A DNA stretch of 64,000 nucleotides. Origin: an uncultured Lachnospiraceae bacterium (GTDB taxonomy: Bacteria; Bacillota; Clostridia; Lachnospirales; Lachnospiraceae). Made by a program: the position numbers and the translations under genes. This document shows positions 17,876 to 25,173 of this stretch, one piece after another (the stretch's first letter is position 1; each line of letters starts with the position of its first letter). The stretch is from positions 1 to 64,000 of the forward strand of contig CADBNF010000063.1 in the NCBI GenBank assembly GCA_902796005.1. The letters are read 5' to 3'. The notes under the pieces are model-generated. The model had not been told where the DNA came from and made no database searches. It saw nothing but the letters and a program-made list of their open reading frames with translations.

Positions 17876-17894
17876 ATTCTCCACAGTACATATC

Positions 17895-18593
17895 CTACAG
17901 GTACCAGGGAATCGCAAAGGCATTGATAATCATGTGAATAAGTATGGTCACCAGGATGCTGCCGCTTTTCTCCCTGCACAGGCCAAGCACGATGCCGATG
18001 CCCAGCGCATAGATAAACTGCAGCATATTTCCGTGGTACAGCCCGAAAAGCGCGGCGGAAAGGATCACCGCCGGCCAGAGGCTGAACTGCACCACGCCCC
18101 TGCGGCAGATAAGGCCGCGGAAGATCAGCTCCTCCGCCGCCGGCCCCAGAAGCACATTGGACAGTATCAGCAAAACCAGGGGCTGCTTCACAAAGGAAGC
18201 CTGGGCCGAGGCCTGGTAGCCGGGAAAGATCCGGACCAGGGGCGAGTATACCAGCAGGAAATTAAAGCCGATGCAGGCCGCCGAAGCAAGAATGATGACC
18301 AGCACTGCCTTCTTTTTACTCCAGTTAAAGACAGGCAGGCCGAAACGCAGGTGGTCCCGGCGGAAAAGCCGCCCGAACACCAGGATGCTTATCCCGTAGA
18401 AGGCAATATTCACCACCAGGGGCGAAACCGTCATCTCCTGCAGGGCCTGGGTATAATCCAGGTTCCCGGTGACCTGGGCCATAATCATGGTAAAGATGGC
18501 CGAGATAAGGAAGAGAAGCACAATGGCCAGGATGAAGGGATTGACCACATCCCAGATCCTTGCCGCCATGGTCATTTTTCTGCCCTTCTGCAC
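17895..18593 (-). CDS. CPBP family intramembrane glutamic protease
   Basis: 232-residue membrane protein with about seven hydrophobic spans. The three conserved motifs are present: EE-x3-R in AEELIFRG, F-x3-H in FGLYHGN and H-x3-N in HMIINA. These intramembrane enzymes (CAAX protease and bacteriocin-processing group) cleave membrane or prenylated substrates; bacterial roles include bacteriocin maturation or immunity. It starts at GTG 18593, 7 bases after AAGGAGG, and lies 12 bases after the HAD gene, making it the last gene of the xth-argS operon. The substrate is unknown. Confidence 0.88.
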   Translation of the reverse strand: MQKGRKMTMAARIWDVVNPFILAIVLLFLISAIFTMIMAQVTGNLDYTQALQEMTVSPLVVNIAFYGISILVFGRLFRRDHLRFGLPVFNWSKKKAVLVIILASAACIGFNFLLVYSPLVRIFPGYQASAQASFVKQPLVLLILSNVLLGPAAEELIFRGLICRRGVVQFSLWPAVILSAALFGLYHGNMLQFIYALGIGIVLGLCREKSGSILVTILIHMIINAFAIPWYL

Positions 18594-18605
18594 GTTTCTT
18601 CCTCC

Positions 18606-19265
18606 TTATTCCCCGCCCAGCAGGAAAGCCTGAAGCTCTGCGGGGGAATCCAGCACGGTTTTCACCCCTTCTGCTTCAAATTCACCCTCCGGGGCATAAC
18701 CGTAGGACACGCCGATAAAGTCAAGGCCCATCCGGGCAGCGCCCCAGGCGTCGTATTTCCGGTCTCCGATGAGGACACAGGAGGCGCCGGTTTCCCGCAC
18801 CTTCATTCTTTCCAGGGCATCGGCCAGCACTTCCCGCTTGTCTTCGCTCACCTTATCCTGGTGGATGCCGGCGATTTCCTCAAAATACTGCGCCAGCTCG
18901 TAGCGCTCCAGGATCTTCCTGGCAAAGCGCTCCGGCTTGGAGGTGGCCACCGCCAGCCGGATGCCCGCGTCTTTGAGGGCCTTCAGCAGCTCCGGAATGC
19001 CGGGATAAATATTTACATGGTACAGCTCCGTCTCGGCGTACAGCTCCCGGTAATACTCGATGGCGGTCTCCGCCTCCTCCTGGGAAATGCCGCAGTACTC
19101 CATAAACTGGGTCAGCAGGGGCGGACCCACGAAGCACACCAGCTCCTCGAAGGGGGGAACGGGCCGGCCCATCTTTTTCAGGGCGTGCATCACACTGGTC
19201 ACGATACCCGGCGCGGAATCGTCCAGGGTACCGTCCAGGTCAAATAAAACCACGTCGTATTTCAT
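18606..19265 (-). CDS. HAD-superfamily phosphatase (phosphoglycolate phosphatase-like)
   Basis: 219 residues. HAD motifs: DLDGTLDDS (motif I, nucleophile Asp 9), ATSKPERFA (motif II Ser/Thr and following Lys) and GDRKYDAWGA (motif IV acidic pair). A helical cap lies between motifs I and II, as in Gph-type and pyrophosphatase PpaX-type enzymes. It is a cytosolic, Mg-dependent phosphatase with an undetermined substrate, possibly phosphoglycolate or a nucleotide. The ATG lies 3 bases after the argS stop, so translation is coupled to argS. Confidence 0.88.
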   Translation of the reverse strand: MKYDVVLFDLDGTLDDSAPGIVTSVMHALKKMGRPVPPFEELVCFVGPPLLTQFMEYCGISQEEAETAIEYYRELYAETELYHVNIYPGIPELLKALKDAGIRLAVATSKPERFARKILERYELAQYFEEIAGIHQDKVSEDKREVLADALERMKVRETGASCVLIGDRKYDAWGAARMGLDFIGVSYGYAPEGEFEAEGVKTVLDSPAELQAFLLGGE

Positions 19266-19268
19266 CCG

Positions 19269-21035
19269 TCACATCCTCTCCGGCGCGGAAAAGCCCAGAA
19301 GGGAAATGGTGGTTTCCAGTACCTTTCGCACGAGGTCCAGCAGGGCAATCCAGCTCTGCTTCTGCCGGCTGTCCTCCTCGGAAAGGATCTTCGTTTCATG
19401 GTAGAAATGGTTCAGGGCATTGGACAGCTCGTAGATGTAGCCGCAGAGCTTGTGAGGCGCTGTTTCCGCCCAGGCGGAGGCCACCGCGGCGGAAAAGCCT
19501 GCCGTAAGGATGGCCAGGTTCTTTTCGCTTTCGGAAACCGCCTCGGCAAGGGCACAGGCATCCACGTCTCCGCCTTCCTTCCTGAACCGTTCCAGGATGG
19601 ATTTGATCCGGACAATGGTATAGAGGATATAGGGACCGGTATTGCCCTCGAAGGAGGTGAACCGGTCGATGTCAAAGACATAATCCTTGGTGGCCTGGTT
19701 GGACAGGTCGCCGTATTTGATGGCGGAAAGGCCCACGATGCGGGCGGTTTCTTCCGCGTCGCTGTCCTGGTAGCCCTTGTTCTCCACGATTTTCTTCAGC
19801 ATCTCGCCGTTGATGTCGTTTATCAGCTCCTCCAGGCGCATCACGCCGCCGCTTCTGGTTTTAAAGGGCTTGCCGTCCTTGCCGTTCATGGTGCCGAAGC
19901 CCAGGAACTGCAGCTCCGTCTCCGGGGTAACCAGGCCGGCCTTCGCCGCAGTGCGGAACACCTGCAGGAAATGCATCTCCTGCCGTTTGTCCACCACGTA
20001 GAGGATTTTGTCCGGGGCGAAAAGCTTCATCCGCTCCACGATGGTCGCCAGATCCGTGGTGGCGTACAGGGAAGCGCCGTCGGATTTCAGAAGGATGCAG
20101 GGCGGCACCTCCTTGGCGTCGCTCTCCTTCTTCACGTCGACGATTAAGGCGCCCTGGTCGAGCACGGCCACGCCGTCCGCCTTCATTTTCTCAATCATGG
20201 CGGGAATATAGGGCTGGGCATCGGATTCGCTCTTCCACAGGTCGAATTCCACATCCAGCTTTTTGTAGTTCTTCTTCAGGTCCGTCACGGAGATATTGAT
20301 GATGTGCTGCCAGATGGCATGGTAACCCCTTCTGCCAGCCTGCAGCTCCTTGGTGGCCTGCAGGGCGGCATTACGGTAGTCCTCGTCCTCCTTGGATTTC
20401 CGGTTTGCCGTGGGATAGATTTCCTCCAGCTCGGAAATGGTAAAAGGCGCTTCTGCCGGGTACTCTCCTTCATAGCCTTCATCAAAATACACCAGGTCCG
20501 GCTGCCGCTCATGCAGCTCGGTGATGATAAGGCCCATCTGCAGGCCCCAGTCGCCCAGGTGCACGTCTCCGATCACCTTATGGCCGACAAACCGGCCGAT
20601 GCGCTTCAGGCTCTCGCCGATGATGGCGGAGCGCAGGTGTCCCACATGCAGGGGCTTGGCCACATTCGGACCGCCGTAATCGATGATGATGGTTTTCGGC
20701 TTTTCCGCCCGGTCCATGGCCAGACGCTCCCCGAAAGCCATGGCCGCCAGGTACTGCTTCAGGTAAGTCTCCTTCACCTTCAGGTTCAGGAAGCCGGGGC
20801 CCGCCACCTCCACAGAGGCGATTACCTCGCTGTCTGCAAGCTTTTCGGCCACGGCATCGGCAATTTCCCTGGGGTTCTTCCCGTATTTTTTCTTCGCCGC
20901 CATGGCGCCGTTGCACTGAAATTCACATAAATCCGGCCGGTTGGATACGGTTACCTTTCCGTAGTCCGCATCAAAGCCTGCGGCTTCAAAAGCCCGGGCA
21001 ACTTCCCCGGAAATACTGTTTATAAATGTCTGCAT
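19269..21035 (-). CDS. argS: arginyl-tRNA synthetase
   Basis: 588 residues; charges tRNA-Arg with arginine in the cytosol. The N-terminal Add-1 domain is followed by the class I signature HVGHLRS in PNVAKPLHVGHLRSAI. The C-terminal DALR anticodon-binding domain ends the protein. The KMSKS position is the relaxed ArgRS form FKTRSGGVMRL. The start follows GAGAGGATAAAACT. It lies 14 bases after xth. No T-box leader is visible in front of it; it depends on upstream transcription. Confidence 0.97.
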   Translation of the reverse strand: MQTFINSISGEVARAFEAAGFDADYGKVTVSNRPDLCEFQCNGAMAAKKKYGKNPREIADAVAEKLADSEVIASVEVAGPGFLNLKVKETYLKQYLAAMAFGERLAMDRAEKPKTIIIDYGGPNVAKPLHVGHLRSAIIGESLKRIGRFVGHKVIGDVHLGDWGLQMGLIITELHERQPDLVYFDEGYEGEYPAEAPFTISELEEIYPTANRKSKEDEDYRNAALQATKELQAGRRGYHAIWQHIINISVTDLKKNYKKLDVEFDLWKSESDAQPYIPAMIEKMKADGVAVLDQGALIVDVKKESDAKEVPPCILLKSDGASLYATTDLATIVERMKLFAPDKILYVVDKRQEMHFLQVFRTAAKAGLVTPETELQFLGFGTMNGKDGKPFKTRSGGVMRLEELINDINGEMLKKIVENKGYQDSDAEETARIVGLSAIKYGDLSNQATKDYVFDIDRFTSFEGNTGPYILYTIVRIKSILERFRKEGGDVDACALAEAVSESEKNLAILTAGFSAAVASAWAETAPHKLCGYIYELSNALNHFYHETKILSEEDSRQKQSWIALLDLVRKVLETTISLLGFSAPERM

Positions 21036-21049
21036 AGTTTTATCCTCTC

Positions 21050-21802
21050 TCAGATATCCAGCTCCAGCTCCACCGGGCAGTGGTCGGAGCCGAAAATATC
21101 CGTATGAATCTTCGCTTCTTTAATGGCAGGTTTCAGCGCATCGGACACCAGGAAATAGTCAATACGCCAGCCTGCGTTCTTCTCCCTGGCCCGGAACCGG
21201 TAGGACCACCAGGAATATTCCACCTTTTCCGGATACAGGAACCGGTAGGTGTCGGTAAAGCCGGCGGCAAGGAGGTCGGTCATCTTTCCCCTCTCCTCAT
21301 CGGTAAAGCCGGCATTTTTCCGGTTGGATTTGGGATTTTTCAGGTCTATTTCCTCGTGGGCCACATTCATGTCGCCGCAGACCACCACCGGCTTCTTTTT
21401 CGCAAGGCCGGTCAGGTAGGCCCGAAAGGCATCCTCCCATTCACAGCGGTAGGCCAGCCGCTTCAGGCCGTCCTGGCTGTTGGGGGTATAGACGTCGGTA
21501 AAGTAAAAATTGTCGAATTCCAGGGTAATGACCCGGCCTTCATGGTCGTGCTCGTCAATGCCGATGCCGTTGACTGCCGCCAGCGGGGCCTTCTTCGTAA
21601 ATACAGCCGTGCCGGAATAGCCCTTCTTTTCCGCATAGTTCCAGTACTGGGTATAGCCGGGAAGCTGAAGGTCTATCTGCCCTTCCTGCAGCTTGCTCTC
21701 CTGAATGCAGAAAATATCCGCATCAAGGGCGGCAAAGCTGTCCGCAAAGCCCTTTTCCACACAGGCCCGCAGACCGTTTACGTTCCAGGATACAAATCTC
21801 AT
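21050..21802 (-). CDS. xth: exodeoxyribonuclease III (AP endonuclease)
   Basis: 250 residues from the ATG at 21802, which follows AGAGGAGGG. The open frame extends over 120 codons upstream, but that part crosses the promoter region. Motifs of the exonuclease III/APE1 family: FVSWNVNGLRA (Asn), QESKL (catalytic Glu), DVYTPNSQ, CGDMNVAHEEIDL (Asp/Asn), and GSDHCPVELEL (Asp-His) at the C-terminus. The enzyme cuts DNA at abasic sites in base-excision repair. First gene of the xth-argS-HAD-CPBP unit. A TATGAT box at 21878-21883 may be its -10, but the -35 is poor. Confidence 0.95.
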   Translation of the reverse strand: MRFVSWNVNGLRACVEKGFADSFAALDADIFCIQESKLQEGQIDLQLPGYTQYWNYAEKKGYSGTAVFTKKAPLAAVNGIGIDEHDHEGRVITLEFDNFYFTDVYTPNSQDGLKRLAYRCEWEDAFRAYLTGLAKKKPVVVCGDMNVAHEEIDLKNPKSNRKNAGFTDEERGKMTDLLAAGFTDTYRFLYPEKVEYSWWSYRFRAREKNAGWRIDYFLVSDALKPAIKEAKIHTDIFGSDHCPVELELDI

Positions 21803-21847
21803 CGCACCCTCCTCTTTTTGTCTTTTGTGAGGTTCCGGACTGTCTCC

Positions 21848-21872
21848 GGTCCGTTCAGGGCCCGAACAGTCC
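21848..21872. other. imperfect 25-bp palindrome in the xth leader
   Basis: GG-C-GTTC-GGGCCC-GAAC-G-CC symmetry is centred on GGGCCC. A copy of GGACTGT just downstream on the minus strand allows an alternative hairpin. It could be an operator or a leader structure. Confidence 0.4.
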
Positions 21873-21892
21873 CTGACATCATAACATAGAAT

Positions 21893-21926
21893 CTGCCGCA
21901 GGAGAAATAAAATTTTCCTGCGGCAG
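21893..21926. terminator. hairpin between ilvE and xth, possible weak terminator
   Basis: An 11-bp perfect stem CTGCCGCAGGA / TCCTGCGGCAG with a 12-base AT-rich loop. Neither side has a clean T run, so termination is not certain. Confidence 0.4.
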
Positions 21927-21987
21927 CCATGCTTTTTCGTTAAATTGAAGGATTTTCCCTTAAAGGAAGACAGAGGCCTCCGCTTCC

Positions 21988-23016
21988 TCAGATTTCCACC
22001 TCGTAGATCCAGCCTTCGGGGGCTTCTCTTCTGCCCATCTGGATGCCGGTTAAGGTGTCGTACAGCTTCTTCGTTACCGGGCCCATGTCCGTCATGCCGG
22101 AGGGGAAGCAGATCTCTTTTCCATGGTCCACAACCTTGCCCACCGGGCAGATAACCGCAGCCGTGCCGCATACGCCGCACTCGGCAAAGTCGGCCAGCTC
22201 TTCCTTGTAGACCTCTCTCTCTTCCACCTTCATGCCCAGGATCTTCTCGCCCACATACAACAGGGATCTTCTGGTTACGGAGGGAAGGATCGTGGAGGAC
22301 TTCGGGGTAACCAGCGTACCGTCCTTTGTCACGAAGATAAAGTTTGCGCCGCCGGTTTCCTCCACCTTCGTGCGGGTGGCGGAATCCAGGTACATATTCT
22401 CGTCGAAGCCCTGCTCATGGGCGTCGGTGATGGCGAACAGGCTCATGGCATAGTTCAGACCGGCTTTGATGTGGCCGGTGCCGTGGGGTGCCGCCCGGTC
22501 AAAATCACAGACCCGGATGGTCAGGGGCTTGATGCCGTTCTTGAAGTAGGGACCCACCGGGCTTGCAATGATCCGGAACTGGAAGCTGTCCGCGGAATGC
22601 ACGCCGAGAACCGGGGAGCTGGCGAACATGTAGGGTCTCAGGTACAGGGTAGCGCCGGTGCCGTAGGGCGGAACATAGGCATAGTTCTTCCTTACCAGCT
22701 CCTTGAGGGCCTCGATATATCTCTCCTTCGGGAATACGGGCATAACCAGTCTCTCGCAGGAGCCGGCCATTCTGTCCGCGTTCAGGTCGGGCCGGAACAT
22801 AACGGTGCGGCCGTCCTCGGTGGTATAGGCCTTCAGGCCTTCAAAGCAGGCCTGGCAGTACTGCAGCACGCCTGCGCATTCGTTGATAACCACATTCGGG
22901 TCCGTGGAAAAGGTACCCTCGTCCCAGGCACCGTTTTCATAGTTCGCGATAAAGCGGTAGTCAGTCTGGGAATAGCCGAAGCTTAAGTTTCCCCAGTCAA
23001 TATTCTTTTTCTCCAT
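21988..23016 (-). CDS. ilvE: branched-chain amino acid aminotransferase
   Basis: 342 residues, class IV PLP aminotransferase. It transfers the amino group between glutamate and the branched-chain 2-oxo acids, the last step of Val, Leu and Ile synthesis. The N-terminal LSFGYSQTDYRF, the FEGLKAY motif, the PLP-Lys motif GTGHIKAGLNYA and CGTAAVICPVG near the end match the BCAT group of about 340-360 residues. The start follows ACGGAGGATTTACA. It is a single-gene unit with its own promoter. In other Firmicutes this gene belongs to the CodY regulon; CodY is encoded in this window, but I see no clear CodY box here. Confidence 0.96.
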   Translation of the reverse strand: MEKKNIDWGNLSFGYSQTDYRFIANYENGAWDEGTFSTDPNVVINECAGVLQYCQACFEGLKAYTTEDGRTVMFRPDLNADRMAGSCERLVMPVFPKERYIEALKELVRKNYAYVPPYGTGATLYLRPYMFASSPVLGVHSADSFQFRIIASPVGPYFKNGIKPLTIRVCDFDRAAPHGTGHIKAGLNYAMSLFAITDAHEQGFDENMYLDSATRTKVEETGGANFIFVTKDGTLVTPKSSTILPSVTRRSLLYVGEKILGMKVEEREVYKEELADFAECGVCGTAAVICPVGKVVDHGKEICFPSGMTDMGPVTKKLYDTLTGIQMGRREAPEGWIYEVEI

Positions 23017-23051
23017 TGTAAATCCTCCGTAAGCTTTCTGTTAAACGGTGC

Positions 23052-23070
23052 CGCCAAAAAATTTTTGGCG
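23052..23070 (-). promoter_or_regulatory. leader hairpin upstream of ilvE
   Basis: CGCCAAAAA, one central base, TTTTTGGCG: a near-perfect 19-base inverted repeat inside the roughly 78-base untranslated leader. It could fold in RNA or bind a protein dimer as DNA. Confidence 0.4.
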
Positions 23071-23100
23071 AATCCGGTTTTTTACCATTATTAACACAGC

Positions 23101-23129
23101 ATTATAAAAGCATTTATCGCATATTTCAA
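23101..23129 (-). promoter_or_regulatory. promoter of ilvE
   Basis: TTGAAA, 17 bases, TATAAT on the minus strand; the leader to the ATG is about 78 bases. Confidence 0.8.
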
Positions 23130-23142
23130 GACGTTTCTTTAC

Positions 23143-23179
23143 AAAAAATGCAGCCGGATTCATACCGGCCGCATTTTTT
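23143..23179 (-). terminator. terminator of the transporter-SDR operon
   Basis: AAAAAATGC, GCCGG, 7-base loop, CCGGC, GCATTTTTT: a strong hairpin flanked by A and T runs, 7 bases past the SDR stop. Confidence 0.9.
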
Positions 23180-23185
23180 CGGAAT

Positions 23186-23833
23186 TTACCAGATAAAATT
23201 GGATTTCAGCATTTCCCCGTTGTCCATCAGGATGTCCTCCCCGGTAATGGAACGGTTCACCCCTGTCAGGTACCAGGCCAGATCCGCCACCTCTGAAGGT
23301 TCGGCCCACTTGCCCAGCAGGGTTTCCGCCAGCACTGCCGCGTAAAGCTTTTCATCCTGCAGGATATGGCCGTTGGATGCGGTGCGCACGCCCCCCGGCG
23401 ATATGCTGTTGACGGTAATCCCCCGTTTCGCAAGGGCCAGGGCCAGGTTCTTCATATACCCCACAAGGCCTGCCTTGGAGGCTACATACATGGGAAATTC
23501 GGCGCCGTTCCTGGCCGAGGCGGAGGCAATAAAAAGCACGGATTTAAGCTTCGGGCTGTCCTTCAGCAGCTCCGTAAACCGGATGGTTCCCTGCAGGTTC
23601 ACCGCCAGGGCATCCGCCTCCTCCAGGGTGCCGGCGGCACTGATAAGGATGTCCGGCGCAGGAAGCGCGGTAAAATCTCCGGTGCAGATATCCCCCTGCA
23701 CATGGACATAGGCCGGATGGGTAACGGCCGCTTCCTTTACGTCAACGCCGTAAACCGTAAGTCCTTCCTGCAGGAACTTTTCCGCAATGGCCCTTCCGAT
23801 GTCTCCGGAGGTGCCGGTAATGACTGCAAGCAT
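23186..23833 (-). CDS. short-chain dehydrogenase/reductase
   Basis: 215 residues, classical SDR size. The cofactor loop is TGTSGDIG (residues 7-14), and an acidic residue after the second strand (YGVDV) suggests NAD(H). Catalytic Ser lies in FIASASARNG and the YxxxK pair in YVASKAG. The start follows AAGGAGAAAG. It lies 21 bases after the queuosine-precursor transporter on the same transcript and shares its terminator, so it is made from an mRNA that carries a preQ1 riboswitch. Substrate unknown; a link to queuosine salvage is only suggested by position. Confidence 0.9.
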   Translation of the reverse strand: MLAVITGTSGDIGRAIAEKFLQEGLTVYGVDVKEAAVTHPAYVHVQGDICTGDFTALPAPDILISAAGTLEEADALAVNLQGTIRFTELLKDSPKLKSVLFIASASARNGAEFPMYVASKAGLVGYMKNLALALAKRGITVNSISPGGVRTASNGHILQDEKLYAAVLAETLLGKWAEPSEVADLAWYLTGVNRSITGEDILMDNGEMLKSNFIW

Positions 23834-23854
23834 TGCTTTCTCCTTAATCCGGCC

Positions 23855-24556
23855 TCAGGCCGTTTCCCCGGCCTTGAGGATTTTCCGGGATACCCGGTAA
23901 CCAAAGGGTGAGAAGACGATTTCGAAAACCAGTTCCAGCACCGCGCCGGTTAAGGCACAGGTGAAGCACTGGAGCAGGGTCCAGCCGAAGAAGTTCCGGC
24001 TGACGATAAGGGCAAAGACCAGATTGTCCGCGAACTGTGCCACGAAGGTGGAAACATAGGCGCGCAGGGCAAAGGTGCCGAAGCCCTTCTTCTGTCCCCG
24101 CAGTCTGCCGATGGCCGCATTCAGGTAATTGTTCACAACGGCGGAAACAATAAAGGCGACGGAGCTGCCCAGGATGATGAACCAGGTCCCGCCGAAGGTA
24201 TTGTTCAGCGCCGTGTTGATGACCTCCTCACTGCCTGTCACAAAGCTTTCTCCCCAGACGCCGGGAATGAGGCTGGCCAGGAAGAAGATCAGGGACATCA
24301 GAAGGTTCAGCCCCAGGATGACAAAGGAAAGGACGGTGGACGCCCCGGGCCCGTAGCACTGGGTAATGATGTCGAAGGTCATGAAGCAGAGCCAGGAAAA
24401 TAAAATACCGCAGTCCAGCGCGAGCCAGTCCACGCCGGTGTTGATGCTCTTGTTGGCGAGCAGGTTCATCCCCACGATGGCCAGAACGGACAGGGCGATA
24501 AGGATCGGCGGTACGGTGCGCAGCATGCTGCGGAATTCGGAAATTGCTTTTTTCAT
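23855..24556 (-). CDS. VUT/YhhQ-family transporter, probable queuosine-precursor importer
   Basis: 233-residue membrane protein with about six spans. It matches the Vut_1 (YhhQ) family: polar NNYLNAAIGR motif after one span and YVSTFVAQFADNLVFAL in a later span, where related proteins carry the conserved Asp and Gln. YhhQ of E. coli imports queuosine precursors. The call is strongly supported by the preQ1-I riboswitch directly in front of the gene, whose pseudoknot includes the ribosome site. The likely job is uptake of preQ1, preQ0 or queuine. No other queuosine gene is in the window. Confidence 0.88.
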   Translation of the reverse strand: MKKAISEFRSMLRTVPPILIALSVLAIVGMNLLANKSINTGVDWLALDCGILFSWLCFMTFDIITQCYGPGASTVLSFVILGLNLLMSLIFFLASLIPGVWGESFVTGSEEVINTALNNTFGGTWFIILGSSVAFIVSAVVNNYLNAAIGRLRGQKKGFGTFALRAYVSTFVAQFADNLVFALIVSRNFFGWTLLQCFTCALTGAVLELVFEIVFSPFGYRVSRKILKAGETA

Positions 24557-24565
24557 TATTCAGTT

Positions 24566-24604
24566 CTCCTTGTTTTTTATAGGTGGTTTTCAAGAGACAC
24601 CTTT
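24566..24604 (-). promoter_or_regulatory. preQ1-I riboswitch (translational control)
   Basis: The minus-strand RNA has stem P1 AGGUG/CACCU with 12 bases between the arms, then the hallmark tail AUAAAAAACAAGGAG. Loop bases CUUG can pair with CAAG in the tail to form the H-type pseudoknot. The architecture is the same as in the B. subtilis queC aptamer, where, as I recall it, the arms are also 12 bases apart and UAG pairs with CUA, so the pairing is kept while the bases differ. The tail includes the AAGGAG ribosome site 9 bases before the ATG, so ligand binding should block translation. Confidence 0.9.
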
Positions 24605-24627
24605 ATTTTGTCTGAACAGACCCGCAG

Positions 24628-24656
24628 AGTATAACACAGGCGCCGGAAGAATGCAA
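24628..24656 (-). promoter_or_regulatory. promoter of the riboswitch-transporter-SDR operon
   Basis: TTGCAT, 17 bases, TATACT on the minus strand, placing the transcript start just upstream of the riboswitch. Confidence 0.8.
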
Positions 24657-24673
24657 GCAGTAAGATTTTCCGG

Positions 24674-24702
24674 TTGCAAAACAGGAGGGCTTCTGTTATG
24701 AT
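24674..24702 (+). promoter_or_regulatory. promoter of the DUF1292 gene
   Basis: TTGCAA, 17 bases, TATGAT on the plus strand. It lies back to back with the riboswitch promoter, with 17 bases between the two -35 boxes. Confidence 0.75.
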
Positions 24703-24774
24703 CAGGCCGATCACCGGTAAACATGGCGCAGAGAGCGCCTGTAATCCTGCCGTATCTCAAAAGGAGGAGAACCC

Positions 24775-25125
24775 ATGAGCGAAGAAAAAGATCTGATTCT
24801 TACGGAAGAGGAAGACCTTGAAGCAACAGTACCGACTGTCGTACTCACCCTGGATGATGACAGCGAAATCGAATGTGACATTCTGGAGATCTTCAAAGTA
24901 GAGGAGCAGGAATATATTGCCCTGCTGCCCCGCACGGAGGATCCGGACAATACGGATGTCTATCTGTTCCGCTTCCATGAGGACGAGGAAGGGGAGCCCG
25001 TTATCGAGAACATTGAAACCGATCGGGAATATGAGGAAGTAACGGATGCCTTCAATGCCATCATGGAAAAAGACTATGAAGGTCTGGAGGATGAGGACTT
25101 CGAAGAAGAGGAATTTGAGAAATAA
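24775..25125 (+). CDS. DUF1292 domain protein, small and acidic
   Basis: 116 residues, very rich in Asp and Glu. The core VVLTLDDDSEIECDILEIF followed by EEQEYIALLP matches DUF1292, a small conserved Firmicutes family often near yrrK/ruvX. It has no membrane segment and its function is unknown. The start follows AAAAGGAGGAGAACCC, and a terminator lies directly after the stop. Here it is not next to the ruvX group. Confidence 0.88.
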   Translation: MSEEKDLILTEEEDLEATVPTVVLTLDDDSEIECDILEIFKVEEQEYIALLPRTEDPDNTDVYLFRFHEDEEGEPVIENIETDREYEEVTDAFNAIMEKDYEGLEDEDFEEEEFEK

Positions 25126-25130
25126 ACGAA

Positions 25131-25162
25131 AAGGACGGCCGTTTCCGGCCGTCCTTCTTTTT
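25131..25162. terminator. bidirectional terminator between DUF1292 gene and nifJ
   Basis: AAGGACGGCC, loop GTTTCC, GGCCGTCCTT, followed by C and six T on the plus strand. It serves both convergent genes. Confidence 0.9.
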
Positions 25163-25173
25163 TGTTTTCGGGA

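Noticed and set aside
17529..19247. 572-codon plus-strand frame
   Set aside because: Starts inside the aldo/keto reductase in another frame and runs antisense to the CPBP and HAD genes.
21848..21872. LexA (SOS) box ahead of xth
   Set aside because: The half-sites face as GTTC...GAAC, opposite to the Gram-positive CGAAC-N4-GTTCG box.
21803..22180. N-terminal extension of xth by over 120 codons
   Set aside because: The family start and ribosome site are at 21802; the extension crosses the leader, a hairpin and part of ilvE.
23017..23100. T-box riboswitch ahead of ilvE
   Set aside because: GGCGGCACCG is similar to the T-box bulge, but the leader is about 78 bases and lacks Stem I and a terminator.
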